Assembly (NCBI GenBank): GCA_034679345.1
Contig: JAXDAY010000030.1
Location: 1-64,000, forward strand
Source: JAXDAY01 sp034679345
GTDB taxonomy: Bacteria > Eisenbacteria > RBG-16-71-46 > CAIMUX01 > VGJL01
Direction of reading: 5' to 3'
Length of the DNA stretch: 64,000 nucleotides
Both the position numbers and the translations under genes were made by a program. Below, piece by piece: positions 16,397 to 26,245 of this stretch. A model generated the notes under the pieces. The model saw only the letters and a program-made list of their open reading frames with translations, made no database searches and was not told the origin of the DNA. Position 1 is the stretch's first letter, and each line of letters starts with the position of its first letter.

Positions 16397-17917
16397 ATGG
16401 TCGGCATCCTCGACTTCGGCAGCCAGTACAACTTCTTGATCGCCCGGCGCGTGCGTCAGCTGGGCGTCTATGCGGAGCTGCTCCCCTTCGACGTGGGTCT
16501 CGAGAGGCTGCGCGCGCGGGGCGTCGAGGCCTTGATCCTCTCGGGCGGCCCCGCCTCGGCGCTCGACGGCCGGCTTCTACCGCGCAGGGAGGTGCTCGAA
16601 TCGGGGCTTCCGATCCTGGGGATCTGCTATGGGATGCAGGTGATCAGCCACATCCTCGGGGGCCGGGTCGTTCGCGGCAGAGGAGGGGAGTACGGCAGAC
16701 AGAGGGTGAGCCGCGAGGCCGCGAGCCCGCTGCTGGACTCGCTCGACGATCCGATCGAGGTGTGGATGAGTCACGGCGATCTCGTCGAGGAGCCGCCCCG
16801 GGGATTCGAGACGGTCGCGAGCACTCCGACCTGCCCCCACGCCGCGGTCGAGGACCGCAAGCGGAAGATCCACCTGCTGCAGTTTCATCCCGAGGTGAGC
16901 CACACCCCGCAGGGCATGCGAATCCTCGAGCGGTTCCTCTTCGGGGTCGCGGGCCTCGAGAAGGGCTGGGATATGGGCGATTTCGTGGAGCGCGCCGTCG
17001 AGTCGGTGCGCGCGCAGGTCGCCGGCGGTTCGGCCGCGTGCGCCGTGAGCGGCGGAGTCGATTCGACCGTCGCCGCCCTCCTCTGCCATCGCGCCTTGGG
17101 CGAGCGGCTCCACGGCATTTTCGTCGACACGGGGCTTCTGCGCGCCGGCGAGGCGGACTGGGTGCGCGAAAATCTCAGGGGGATCGGCCTGAACCTGACC
17201 GTCGTCGACGCGTCGAGGCGGTTCCTGGACGTGCTTGCGGGGGTAACGGATCCGGAGGAGAAGAGGCTTCGGATCGGCAGGCTCTTCATCGAGGTCTTCG
17301 AGGAGGCGGCGCACCGGCTCGGCGGGATCGGATTCCTCGTTCAAGGAACCCTCTATCCTGATGTGATCGAGTCGCAGGGGGGCGCGGGTCCCGCCGCGCG
17401 CATCAAGAGCCACCACAACGTGGGCGGTCTTCCGGAGCGGATGCGCCTGCAACTGATCGAGCCGCTGCGGGAGCTCTTCAAGGACGAGGTCCGCGAGGTG
17501 GGACGGCGGATCGGCGCTCCCGAGGAGCTGCTGATGCGCCATCCGTTCCCGGGGCCGGGGCTCGCCGTCCGCGTCGTCGGCGAGATCACCGAGCCGAGGC
17601 TGGAGATCCTGCGCGCCGCCGATCGGATCTTCGTCGAGGAGCTCAGAGCCGACGGCAGCTACGATCGCGTCTGGCAGTCCTTCGCAGTCCTGCTCCCCGT
17701 CCACTCGGTGGGAGTCATGGGAGACGAACGCACCTACGCGATGACGATCGTCCTGCGCTCGGTCGACTCCATCGATGGAATGACCGCCGACTGGTCCCGC
17801 CTCCCGGCGGAGCTGCTCGAGCGGACCGCGAACCGGATCGTGAACGAAGTCCCCGGGGTCAACCGCGTCGCCTACGACATCACGAGCAAGCCGCCGGCGA
17901 CGATCGAGTGGGAGTGA
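16397..17917 (+). CDS. guaA: GMP synthase (glutamine-hydrolysing)
   Basis: 506 residues. It converts XMP to GMP with glutamine and ATP. The class I glutaminase domain has the nucleophile Cys77 in GICYGMQ and the His/Glu pair in 'FHPEVSH' near 163-170. The ATP-pyrophosphatase domain has the P-loop SGGVDSTVAALL near 217, and the C-terminal dimerization domain contains 'RHPFPGPGLAVRVVGE' and ends in the canonical 'ITSKPPATIEWE'. It overlaps the start of the next gene by 10 bases. No guaB is seen in the window. Confidence 0.97.
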   Translation: MVGILDFGSQYNFLIARRVRQLGVYAELLPFDVGLERLRARGVEALILSGGPASALDGRLLPRREVLESGLPILGICYGMQVISHILGGRVVRGRGGEYGRQRVSREAASPLLDSLDDPIEVWMSHGDLVEEPPRGFETVASTPTCPHAAVEDRKRKIHLLQFHPEVSHTPQGMRILERFLFGVAGLEKGWDMGDFVERAVESVRAQVAGGSAACAVSGGVDSTVAALLCHRALGERLHGIFVDTGLLRAGEADWVRENLRGIGLNLTVVDASRRFLDVLAGVTDPEEKRLRIGRLFIEVFEEAAHRLGGIGFLVQGTLYPDVIESQGGAGPAARIKSHHNVGGLPERMRLQLIEPLRELFKDEVREVGRRIGAPEELLMRHPFPGPGLAVRVVGEITEPRLEILRAADRIFVEELRADGSYDRVWQSFAVLLPVHSVGVMGDERTYAMTIVLRSVDSIDGMTADWSRLPAELLERTANRIVNEVPGVNRVAYDITSKPPATIEWE

Positions 17918-20130
17918 GAAGCCGCGGGGCGGCAGCGGTCTTCGCTCTGGTCGTCGCGGCCTCGCCCGGTCCGGCTACGGCGGGAGTCGCCTGGCCCGAT
18001 CCATCAAGCGAACCGATCCCGGCGGCCGCGGGACCTGAGACCGCGACCCCGCGGGCGATCGCGCGCGACGACTCCCTGCGCCGCTCGCTCCTTGAGTTCC
18101 TCGCAACCCCTGAGCTTCCCCCTCCGCCGCAGCAGCCCAGCCCCCATCTCGTCGTCTGGCTCTGCCGGCTGATCGAGGAGGGCCATCCCGCCGCTCTCGA
18201 GCGCGTGGGCGTCGAGGGCGATCCGGCCGCGTGGAGCCGGGCCGACACCCTCGGGGAACTGCCCCTCGCGGCCGCGCTCGGCCTTCGCGAGGTCGGGCGG
18301 CTCGCCGACGCGCTCGAGTGGCTCGACTCCGGCAGGCAGGAGAGCGGAGACGAGGCATACCGGCGATTGCTCGCGATCGAGATCCTCGATGCGGCGGGCG
18401 ACTCGACGGAGGCGTTGCGCCGGGCGATCGCGCTTCGCAGGGAACGCGGCCGTGAGGAGTGGACCCTGCAGGCGGCGAGGCGCGTCCTCGCGGGACTCGA
18501 GTCGCAGCGGCGCTACGAGGATCTCCTTCACGAGAGCCTGACGATGCGACGCACCCTCGGGACGGGCGCGGACGAGACGGCGGCGCGGTATCGCGCGCTC
18601 GCTGCGCTCGGCCGGCCGGCGGCCGCGCGGGCGGTGGGCGATACGCTCCTGTCGCGACACCCGTCGGCGAGGACGGCCAGGATCGAGGCGTTGCGCCGCT
18701 TCCGCGAGGCGCCGGAGCGGGCGGCGCGTTCCGCGGGGCATCTGTTGCTCGATGTCCTTCTGCGGCATCGTCTCTTCGAGACGGCCGACAGCCTGCTGGA
18801 ACGGATGCCGCGATCCGATTCGCTGCGGATCGATCTGCTCGAGGGGCTGCTCGCCGCCCGTCGACCCGCGGACGTCCTGGCCGATCCGGTGCGCATCGGC
18901 GCCGACCGATCGGCTGTCCTGCGCGCGCGCGATCTGCTCGTGCGCGCGCGCGCGGCGCGCAACCTGGGGCGCTGGGAAGAGATGCAGGGCCATTACGCCG
19001 CCGCGACGCGGGTTGGGCCGAAGACGCGGCGCACCGCGCTCGCCGAGTGGGGCCGGGAGGCGGAATCGGATCGGCGCGAGGAGACGGCCGAGTCGCTCTA
19101 CACGCGACTGGCGGCAATCCCCGATATGGAGGGCGAGGCGCGCTTCCGCCGCGGCATCTCCCGCTTCGCGGCGGGCAGGGGGACCGAAGCGCTGGCCGAC
19201 TTCGAGGCCGTCACGGAACCTCGCTTGCGCTCGGCCGCCGCCTTCTGGCGATACAAGATCCGGGATGCGATGGGGGATTCGGCGGCGGCCCGCGAGGCCC
19301 TCGCGATCGCGGAGGGGGGAAGGGACTACTACGGAGCGCGCGCGCGGGCCGAACGACGGGCGCGACGCCAGGACGGCGGCGGGTCGGTCTGGGACGAGCT
19401 GCTCATGGCGGGCCATGGGCGGGCGGATTCGGCGCTCGTACCGCCGATCGAGTGTCCGTCGCGGGCGCGCGAAGCGGCGCGGGCGCGCCGTCTGATCCTC
19501 CTGCGGCGATTCGGCGAGTCTGAGTGGGCCGAGATGGAACGGGCGAGCCTCGAGCGGGAGGCGCGCGTGGAGGGGCGGGCGCAACTGCTCCTCTGCCTGG
19601 GCCTGCCGGATCTCGCCGTGCGCTCGGCCGTGGGGCAGGGCGCGCGCGACGAGAGGCTCCGCCACCCGCGACCCTACGCTCGGGCGGTTCTTCAATCGGC
19701 GCAGGCCTGCTCGCTGGATGCCGCGCTCATCTGGGCGATCGCGCGGCGGGAATCGCTCTTCGATCCCGGCGCGGTCTCGACGGCGGGAGCGCGGGGATTC
19801 CTGCAGCTGATGCAGGCGACCGCGGAGGAGACCGCGCGAATCCACGGCCTGCCGAGCTCGCCGCTGGAAAGGGCCGAGACGAACATCGCCCTCGGCGCGT
19901 GCCACATGAAGGATCTGATGCGCTGGAGCGCCGGGTCCTTGCCGGCGGCGCTGGCGGCCTACAACGCGGGCGCGTCGAAGACCCAGGAATGGATCGAGCG
20001 TTTTCCCGACTCCGATCTCTTCATCGAGAGAATCGGATGGAAGGAGACGCGCGAATATGTCCGCCACGTGCTCGACGCCTTGTGGACCTACCGTGAGCTG
20101 GCGGGACTTGAAGGCGGGGGAGCGCGATGA
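17908..20130 (+). CDS. Soluble lytic murein transglycosylase, Slt70-like
   Basis: 740 residues. A signal peptide (about 5-30) leads to a long alpha-helical, TPR-like superhelical region (about 60-590), then a C-terminal SLT domain. The catalytic Glu is E615 in ARRESLFDP; 'AGARGFLQLMQATA' and 'AYNAGASKTQEWI' are the other SLT signatures. The protein would cleave the MurNAc-GlcNAc bond in the periplasm, leaving 1,6-anhydro ends. Two in-frame GTG starts (17908, 17914) both overlap or abut the guaA stop. The overlap suggests it is co-translated with the purine genes, which is an unusual partner for a cell-wall enzyme. The TPR part is very Ala/Arg-rich. Confidence 0.87.
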   Translation: MGVRSRGAAAVFALVVAASPGPATAGVAWPDPSSEPIPAAAGPETATPRAIARDDSLRRSLLEFLATPELPPPPQQPSPHLVVWLCRLIEEGHPAALERVGVEGDPAAWSRADTLGELPLAAALGLREVGRLADALEWLDSGRQESGDEAYRRLLAIEILDAAGDSTEALRRAIALRRERGREEWTLQAARRVLAGLESQRRYEDLLHESLTMRRTLGTGADETAARYRALAALGRPAAARAVGDTLLSRHPSARTARIEALRRFREAPERAARSAGHLLLDVLLRHRLFETADSLLERMPRSDSLRIDLLEGLLAARRPADVLADPVRIGADRSAVLRARDLLVRARAARNLGRWEEMQGHYAAATRVGPKTRRTALAEWGREAESDRREETAESLYTRLAAIPDMEGEARFRRGISRFAAGRGTEALADFEAVTEPRLRSAAAFWRYKIRDAMGDSAAAREALAIAEGGRDYYGARARAERRARRQDGGGSVWDELLMAGHGRADSALVPPIECPSRAREAARARRLILLRRFGESEWAEMERASLEREARVEGRAQLLLCLGLPDLAVRSAVGQGARDERLRHPRPYARAVLQSAQACSLDAALIWAIARRESLFDPGAVSTAGARGFLQLMQATAEETARIHGLPSSPLERAETNIALGACHMKDLMRWSAGSLPAALAAYNAGASKTQEWIERFPDSDLFIERIGWKETREYVRHVLDALWTYRELAGLEGGGAR

Positions 20131-20699
20131 GACTCTGGCACGAGGTCAAGCGCAAGGCCTTCCATCTCTTCGGCGTCGTCGTGCCGATCGGCTACTACCT
20201 TCTGCCAGAGCCGATCGGCCGGCGGATTCTCATGATCCTGACCATCCTCGCCATCGCGATCGATGTGGTCCGCCTGAACGAACCCCGGGTGCGAACCCTC
20301 TTCTATTATCTCTTCGGAAAGATCGTACGGGAGCACGAGCGGTTCAACCTGCTTGGCTCGACCTATGTTCTTCTGGCAGCGCTCCTCGCGGCCTACGCGT
20401 TTTCCCGGCCGATCGCGATCGCCGCCATGGGCTTCGTCGCCGTGGGGGACGGCATGGCGGCGATCGTGGGGCGCTCCATGGGGCGCGTGCGGATCTTGGG
20501 GAAATCCCTCGAAGGGACTCTCGCCTGCTTCCTCTCCTGTCTCTTCGTCGCCTGGATCTACCCGGGCGATCCGTTCACGTGGCGTATGATGATCGGAGGC
20601 GCGCTGGCGGCAGCCGTCTTCGAGCTGGTGCCGATCCCACTGGACGACAACATGCGCATCGCCCTCGGTGCCGGCTTCACGATGACCCTGCTCAGCTAG
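20127..20699 (+). CDS. Diacylglycerol/polyprenol kinase family membrane protein (SEC59/DGK1/VTE5-like)
   Basis: 190 residues, with about five membrane helices. 'HEVKRKAFHLFGVVVPIGYYLLP' at the N-terminus and 'AVGDGMAAIVGRSMGRVRILGKSLEGTLACFLSC' (20-residue blocks of it) around 110-140 match the family of CTP-dependent lipid kinases (dolichol kinase, DGK1, phytol kinase) and related CDP-diacylglycerol synthases. The G-D-x-x-A-x-x-x-G-R pattern is the nucleotide-binding core. The exact lipid acceptor cannot be inferred. It overlaps slt by 4 bases (ATGA) and ends 15 bases before the secA promoter. Confidence 0.75.
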   Translation: MRLWHEVKRKAFHLFGVVVPIGYYLLPEPIGRRILMILTILAIAIDVVRLNEPRVRTLFYYLFGKIVREHERFNLLGSTYVLLAALLAAYAFSRPIAIAAMGFVAVGDGMAAIVGRSMGRVRILGKSLEGTLACFLSCLFVAWIYPGDPFTWRMMIGGALAAAVFELVPIPLDDNMRIALGAGFTMTLLS

Positions 20700-20713
20700 C
20701 CGGGGCGTCGCAC

Positions 20714-20742
20714 TTGACGCTCCGGCAGGAGGTTACTAGAAT
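20714..20742 (+). promoter_or_regulatory. Sigma-70-type promoter of secA
   Basis: TTGACG at 20714-20719, 17-base spacer, TAGAAT at 20737-20742. This is one of the best promoter matches in the window. It gives secA a leader of roughly 150 bases. Confidence 0.75.
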
Positions 20743-20814
20743 GCGCGGAACCGTCGAGCGGTTCGCCCGTGTTCAAGGGCCGTCGCCGCGGCGGAGGCAT
20801 CGCCAGATCACCGA

Positions 20815-20845
20815 CGACCCCGTCTCCGCCAGGACGCCGGGGTCG
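20815..20845 (+). promoter_or_regulatory. Stem-loop in the secA leader
   Basis: CGACCCCG (20815-20822) and CGGGGTCG (20838-20845) are perfect complements with a 15-base loop, in the 5' leader of secA. No SecM-like peptide is evident. In DNA this GC-rich such stems also arise by chance. Confidence 0.3.
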
Positions 20846-20900
20846 CATCGCGTCGGCCCGTCCGTTGAGGCGATGCGCGACGGGATTGGAGAATAGATCG

Positions 20901-23900
20901 ATGTTGTCAAGTTTGAAGAAGGGGGGATCGAAGGCGGTCACCCGCATATTCGGCACGAAGTCCGAGCGGGATCGACGCTCCCTCGAGCCGATCGTGCGGC
21001 AGATCCACGCCGCCGAGGCCTCCCTGAGCCCCCTCACGCTCGAGCAGCTTCCCGCGAGGACGCAGGAGCTTCGGGAGCGCCTCGCCAAGGGCGCCTCGCT
21101 CGACGCGCTTCTTCCCGAGGCGTTCGCCCTGGTGAAGCAAGCCTGCCGGCTCCGCTGCGGGACAAGCTGGGCCGTCGTGGGCCAGGAGACCCGCTGGGAA
21201 ATGGTCCCCTACGATGTTCAGCTCATGGGCGGCATCGTTCTCCATCAGGGGAAGATCGCGGAAATGGCCACCGGCGAGGGCAAGACGCTGGTGGCGGTCC
21301 TGCCGCTCTATCTGAATGCGCTGCCTGGGAAGGGGTGTCACCTCGTCACGGTGAACGACTATCTCGCCAGGCGCGACTCGGAGTGGGTGGGGCAGATCCT
21401 GCGCGACCTGGGGCTCACCGTCGGAGTGATCACCCATGACATGGACACTCTCGACCGTCGCGCGGCCTACCTGTGCGATGTCACCTACGGGACGAACAAC
21501 GAGTTCGGTTTCGACTACCTGCGGGACAACATGGTCGTCCGCGCGGAGGATCGCGTGCAGCGCCCGCATTTCTACGCGATCGTCGACGAGGTCGACTCGG
21601 TTCTGATCGACGAGGCCCGGACCCCGCTCATCATCTCGGGACCCGTCGTGGGCTCGAACCAGCAGTTCGACCGGCTCCGTCCGCTCGTCGATCATCTCGT
21701 CCGGGAGCAGAGCGTGCTCGTCAACCGCTTCCTCGAGGAGGCTCAGCAGCTTCTCGCCCAGAGCGATGCCGATGGCCGCTACAAGGCGGGGGTCCGTCTC
21801 CTGCAGGTTCAGCGCGGTGCGCCGAAGAACAAGAAGTTCATGAAGCTGATCTCCGAAGGCGACTTGAAGAAGCTGATCCACCAGGTCGAAACCGACTACA
21901 TGAGGGACAAGCGGCTCCACGAGCTGGACGAGGACCTCCTCTTCTACATCGACGAGCGGGGACACACCATCTCGCCCTCGGAGAAGGGGCGAGAGCTCCT
22001 GGCGCCTCCGGGGGAGCCCGACCTCTTCGTGCTGCCCGATCTCTCCGAAGGGGTCGCCGCGATCGATCGACGCGATGACCTGACCCTGGCGGAGAAGATC
22101 GAGGAGAAGGAGAAGCTCTACGTCGATTATGCCCGCAAGAGCGAGGCGCTGGCGAACGTGCAGCAGCTCCTGCGCGCCTACACCCTGTTCGAGAAGGACG
22201 TGGAGTACGTCGTCCAGGACGGAAAGGTCTTGATCGTCGACGAGTTCACCGGCCGTTTGATGCCGGGACGGCGCTATTCGGACGGGCTGCACCAGGCGAT
22301 CGAAGCCAAGGAACGGGTGAAGATCGAGGGGGAGAACCAGACGCTCGCCACGATCACGCTGCAGAACTACTTCCGGCTCTACGCGAAGCTCGGCGGCATG
22401 ACCGGAACGGCGGAGACCGAGGCGCCGGAGTTTTTCCAGATATACAAGCTGGACGTGGTGGTCATCCCGACGAACGACCATGTCCGCCGCATCGACTACG
22501 ACGATCTGATCTTCCGCACGCGCCGCGAGAAATACAACGCCATCGTCGAGGAGATCGTCGAGAAGCACAAGGCGGGGCGGCCGGTCCTGGTCGGCACCGT
22601 CTCGGTGGAAGTGAGCGAGACGCTCTCGCGCATGCTCAAGCGAACGGGAATCGAGCACCATGTGCTGAACGCGAAGTACCACCAGCAGGAGGCCGGAATC
22701 GTCGCGCGAGCGGGGCAGCCGGGAGCGGTGACGATCGCCACCAACATGGCGGGTCGCGGGACCGACATCAAGCTCGGCGTTGGAGTCGTGAAAGGTCCAA
22801 AGTGCAAGCTGATCTCGCCGAGCGACGGCGAATGCGAGTTTTACGACCCGAAGGGATGTTCCCTCGACGTGCCTTGCGGGCTTCACATTATCGGCACCGA
22901 GCGCCACGAGGCCCGGCGCATCGACCGCCAGCTCCGCGGGCGGTCGGGTCGCCAGGGGGACCCGGGATCGAGCCGGTTCTTCCTCTCCCTCGAGGACGAC
23001 CTGATGCGCCTGTTCGGCTCGGACCGCCTCGCGGGAATCATGGACCGCCTGGGCGCGCAAGAGGGGGAGGTCATCACACACCCCCTCGTCACTCGCTCGA
23101 TCGAGAACGCGCAGAAGCGCGTCGAGGCGCAGAACTTCGGCATCCGCAAGCGGCTGCTGGAGTACGACGACGTGATGAACCAGCAGCGCGAGGTGGTCTA
23201 CGGGCTGCGCAATAGCGGCCTCGACGGGACGGACATCCGCGAACGGATCGCCGAGATGCGGGAGAACCAGATCGATGCGCTGATCGGCCAGCACATCCCG
23301 GAGTCCAACCGGTTCGAGGATTGGAATCTTCCCGCGCTTCGGTTCGAAGTCGAATCGCTCATCTTCGCGCCCATCGACCTCACGGGTGGCTCGGAGCGCC
23401 CGACGGCCGCCTCCATGCGCGAGCGAATCGCCGTCGTGATGGATGAGGCTTATCGGAAGAAGGAGGAGATCTTCGGCGATCAGATGCGCGAGGTGGAGCG
23501 CCGCATCTTGCTCGCGGTGATCGACGAGAAGTGGAGGGACCATCTCCATGAGATGGATATCCTCAAGGAGGGCATCTACCTCCGGGCCTATGCGCAGAAG
23601 GACCCGCTGCTCGAGTACAAAGCCGAAGCCTATCGGATGTTCGAGGAGATGATGCGCGCGGTCGAGTCGGATACCGTGAAGTACCTCTATCGCGTCACAC
23701 CCGTGCTCCCGGGCCAGGCGCCTCCTGGAGGAGAGCGTGCCCCGGCTCCGCGGCTCGCCGCGGCGAGGCTCCCCGTGCGTCGGGCGGAGCCCGCCGCCGG
23801 GGAAGAGGTGCACGCCAGCGTCTCCGCCTATGATGCCGGTTCGGCCTCGGCTCGCCCCGCCGCCCCCCGGAAGGCTCGCACGATCGTTCGCAATGAGCCG

Positions 23901-23975
23901 AAGGTCGGGCGCAACGATCCCTGTCCGTGCGGCAGCGGAAAGAAGTACAAGAAATGCTGCGGCGCGGCTGAGTAA
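20901..23975 (+). CDS. secA: Preprotein translocase ATPase SecA
   Basis: 1024 residues. SecA drives secretory proteins through SecYEG using ATP. The DEAD-type motor shows the Walker A 'MATGEGKTLVA' near residue 120, 'VDEVDSVLIDEARTPLI' as Walker B region, 'GTDIKLG' and the arginine-finger region 'GRSGRQGDPGSSRF'. The helical scaffold and wing follow. The C-terminus has the SEC-C zinc motif 'CPCGSGKKYKKCCG', which binds SecB or ribosomes. The ATG at 20901 is preceded by GGAGAA; the frame is open upstream but MLSSLKKGG... is the usual SecA beginning. An insert (about 270-360) with 'GAPKNKKFMKLISEG' is common in FCB SecA proteins. It is followed 8 bases later by topA. Confidence 0.97.
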   Translation: MLSSLKKGGSKAVTRIFGTKSERDRRSLEPIVRQIHAAEASLSPLTLEQLPARTQELRERLAKGASLDALLPEAFALVKQACRLRCGTSWAVVGQETRWEMVPYDVQLMGGIVLHQGKIAEMATGEGKTLVAVLPLYLNALPGKGCHLVTVNDYLARRDSEWVGQILRDLGLTVGVITHDMDTLDRRAAYLCDVTYGTNNEFGFDYLRDNMVVRAEDRVQRPHFYAIVDEVDSVLIDEARTPLIISGPVVGSNQQFDRLRPLVDHLVREQSVLVNRFLEEAQQLLAQSDADGRYKAGVRLLQVQRGAPKNKKFMKLISEGDLKKLIHQVETDYMRDKRLHELDEDLLFYIDERGHTISPSEKGRELLAPPGEPDLFVLPDLSEGVAAIDRRDDLTLAEKIEEKEKLYVDYARKSEALANVQQLLRAYTLFEKDVEYVVQDGKVLIVDEFTGRLMPGRRYSDGLHQAIEAKERVKIEGENQTLATITLQNYFRLYAKLGGMTGTAETEAPEFFQIYKLDVVVIPTNDHVRRIDYDDLIFRTRREKYNAIVEEIVEKHKAGRPVLVGTVSVEVSETLSRMLKRTGIEHHVLNAKYHQQEAGIVARAGQPGAVTIATNMAGRGTDIKLGVGVVKGPKCKLISPSDGECEFYDPKGCSLDVPCGLHIIGTERHEARRIDRQLRGRSGRQGDPGSSRFFLSLEDDLMRLFGSDRLAGIMDRLGAQEGEVITHPLVTRSIENAQKRVEAQNFGIRKRLLEYDDVMNQQREVVYGLRNSGLDGTDIRERIAEMRENQIDALIGQHIPESNRFEDWNLPALRFEVESLIFAPIDLTGGSERPTAASMRERIAVVMDEAYRKKEEIFGDQMREVERRILLAVIDEKWRDHLHEMDILKEGIYLRAYAQKDPLLEYKAEAYRMFEEMMRAVESDTVKYLYRVTPVLPGQAPPGGERAPAPRLAAARLPVRRAEPAAGEEVHASVSAYDAGSASARPAAPRKARTIVRNEPKVGRNDPCPCGSGKKYKKCCGAAE

Positions 23976-23983
23976 GGAGAAGG

Positions 23984-26245
23984 ATGGCCCAGTCGATCAT
24001 CATCGTCGAGTCGCCGGCCAAAGCCCGGACGATCTCGAAGTTCGTCGGACGGAACTACCGCGTGCTCGCCTCCATGGGGCACGTTCGCGACCTGCCGAAG
24101 ACCAAGCTCGGAGTCGACCTCGAAGCCGACTTCGCCCCGCAGTATGTGACTCTGCGCTCCAAGGCGAAGATTCTCAAAGAGCTCAAGGAAGCGGCGAAGT
24201 CCGCGAGCCGCCTCTTGCTGGCGCCCGACCCAGACCGAGAGGGGGAGGCGATCGCCTGGCACCTCTCCGACTACCTTGGAACGGCGAAGGCCGAGATCCA
24301 GCGGCTGGAGTTCCACGAGATCACGCGCAACGCCGTGCGCGCGGCGCTCGAACATCCGCGCGAGATCGACATGAATCTCGTCGACGCGCAGCAAGCGCGG
24401 CGGGTGATGGACCGGCTGGTGGGATATCTTGTTTCGCCCTTCCTCTGGTCGACGATTCGATACGGGCTCTCCGCCGGGCGCGTGCAATCGGTGGCGCTGC
24501 GGATGATCTGCGACCGCGAGGAGGAGATCGAGGCGTTCCGGGAGCAGGAGTACTGGACGATCGACGTCGTCCTGAAGACCCGTCCGGGGGCGTCGCTCCG
24601 GGTCCGCCTGGTCAAGATCGACGGCGAGAAGCCGCAGCTTCCCGATGAGGCGACGACCGACGCGATCCTCGCTGAGCTGGCGAAGGAGACCTACGCCGTC
24701 GCCGACGTGCGCACCCAACCCCGCAAACGGAATCCGTATGCTCCCTTCATCACCTCGACGCTGCAGCAGGAGGCTTATCGGCGCCTCCACTTCTCCGCCA
24801 AGAAGACGATGGCGATCGCCCAGGAGCTCTACGAAGGGCTCGAGGTGGGTGAGGAGGGCGTCGTCGGTTTGATCACCTATATGCGCACGGACTCGACGCG
24901 GGTGAGCGCGGAGGCGCAGGCCGAGGCGCGGAGCTTTGTCCAGTCGAGCTTCGGCGCCGAGTACCTCCCGGCTTCGCCCCCCGTCTACCCCTCGCGGGCC
25001 CGCGCCCAGGACGCCCACGAGGCGATCCGCCCGACCTCGGCGACGCGAACGCCCGATTCGATACGTCGCCGGCTCACCCCCGACCAAGCGAAGCTCTACC
25101 AGCTGATCTGGACGCGATTCCTCGCCTCCCAGATGGCTCCAGCGATCAGCGAGGTCACCACGATCGATGTCCAGGCGGGCCGCTTCGGCCTGCGGGCGAC
25201 CGGAAGCCGTCCGGTCTTCGACGGCTTCACGCGCCTCTACGAGGAGCGCCCCGACGACGATGCGATCTCCCCGGGGCCCGACGAGGAGTCGGGACGGCTC
25301 CCGGCGGTGGAGAAGGGCGAGTCGCTCGTCCACAAGAAGGGGGAGAAGGAGCAGCACTTCACGCAGCCGCCTCCCCGATTCACGGAGGCGACGCTCGTGA
25401 AGGCGCTGGAGGAGCGAGGAATCGGACGCCCCTCGACCTATGCGACCATCGTCAGCACGATTCTCACCCGCGACTATGTCCAGCGCGAGAAAGGCCGACT
25501 CCATCCCACCGATCTCGGCCGAACGGTGACGCGGCTGATCCTGGAGGTCTTCCCCGACATCTTCGATGTGGACTTCACGGCCCGGATGGAGGGCGAGCTC
25601 GACAAGATCGAGACAGGCGAGGACCGCTGGGTCGACGTGGTGCGCGCCTTCTACGATCCGTTCCGCAAGGATCTCGACCGGGCGGAGTCGCGCAAGGGAG
25701 AGCTCAAGAACGGCATCCAGGAGGAGTCGGATCAGCTCTGCGAGCAGTGCGGCGCCCGCCTGGTGAAGAAATTCGGCCGCAACGGCCCCTTCCTTGCTTG
25801 CCCGCGGTATCCGGAGTGCAAGTTCACCAAGCCACTGGCCGAGGCGGAGCAGCCGGTTCCGACGGGAGAGTCGTGTCCGAACTGCGGTTCGCCGATGGTC
25901 ACGCGGACCGGGCGCTTCGGGCGCTTCGTCGCCTGCCAGAACTATCCGACCTGTCGCACGACGGCCTCGGTCCGAACCGGCGTCTCCTGCCCCATGGATG
26001 GATGCGGCGGGCATCTGGTGGAGAAGCGCGGACGCAAGCGGGGCCGGATCTTCTTCGCGTGCGACCAGTATCCGAAGTGCACCTATGCCGTCTGGGACCG
26101 TCCCGTCGCCCAGAAGTGCCCCGGGTGCGGATTCCCCATGATGGTGGAGAAGGAGAGCAAAGCTCGCGGGTTCCACCTGCAGTGCCCGCGCAAGGAGTGC
26201 CGCCACATTCTCGTTCCCGACGGGGCGGCCAAGGAAGAGGGATGA
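23984..26245 (+). CDS. topA: DNA topoisomerase I (type IA)
   Basis: 753 residues. It relaxes negative supercoils by single-strand breakage. The TOPRIM domain is at the N-terminus ('IIIVESPAKARTI', 'APDPDREGEAIAWH'). The catalytic Tyr is Y299 in 'GLITYMRTDSTR'. The C-terminal ~165 residues hold four C4 zinc ribbons: starting 'CEQCG', 'CPNCG', 'CPMDGCGG' and 'CPGCG'. Start ATG at 23984 follows AAGGAGAAGG closely. It overlaps xerC by 4 bases. The order topA-xerC-hslV-hslU is the one also known from Firmicutes. Confidence 0.97.
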   Translation: MAQSIIIVESPAKARTISKFVGRNYRVLASMGHVRDLPKTKLGVDLEADFAPQYVTLRSKAKILKELKEAAKSASRLLLAPDPDREGEAIAWHLSDYLGTAKAEIQRLEFHEITRNAVRAALEHPREIDMNLVDAQQARRVMDRLVGYLVSPFLWSTIRYGLSAGRVQSVALRMICDREEEIEAFREQEYWTIDVVLKTRPGASLRVRLVKIDGEKPQLPDEATTDAILAELAKETYAVADVRTQPRKRNPYAPFITSTLQQEAYRRLHFSAKKTMAIAQELYEGLEVGEEGVVGLITYMRTDSTRVSAEAQAEARSFVQSSFGAEYLPASPPVYPSRARAQDAHEAIRPTSATRTPDSIRRRLTPDQAKLYQLIWTRFLASQMAPAISEVTTIDVQAGRFGLRATGSRPVFDGFTRLYEERPDDDAISPGPDEESGRLPAVEKGESLVHKKGEKEQHFTQPPPRFTEATLVKALEERGIGRPSTYATIVSTILTRDYVQREKGRLHPTDLGRTVTRLILEVFPDIFDVDFTARMEGELDKIETGEDRWVDVVRAFYDPFRKDLDRAESRKGELKNGIQEESDQLCEQCGARLVKKFGRNGPFLACPRYPECKFTKPLAEAEQPVPTGESCPNCGSPMVTRTGRFGRFVACQNYPTCRTTASVRTGVSCPMDGCGGHLVEKRGRKRGRIFFACDQYPKCTYAVWDRPVAQKCPGCGFPMMVEKESKARGFHLQCPRKECRHILVPDGAAKEEG

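Noticed and set aside
20741..20896. Possible 51-residue leader peptide before secA
   Set aside because: Its ATG overlaps the -10 box (20737-20742), so it would not be in the transcript, and the product has no arrest-like or hydrophobic feature.
20907..23813. Long open frame (968 codons) on the minus strand opposite secA
   Set aside because: It is a shadow of the secA codon pattern in GC-rich DNA; it has no family motif or ribosome-binding site. The same holds for long frames opposite bamA (60819-63113), clpC (58253-61192) and topA (23828-26206).
25747..26241. N-terminal extension of XerC reaching into topA
   Set aside because: These codons overlap the topA zinc ribbons in another phase and look nothing like a recombinase; the ATG at 26242 begins the usual domain.
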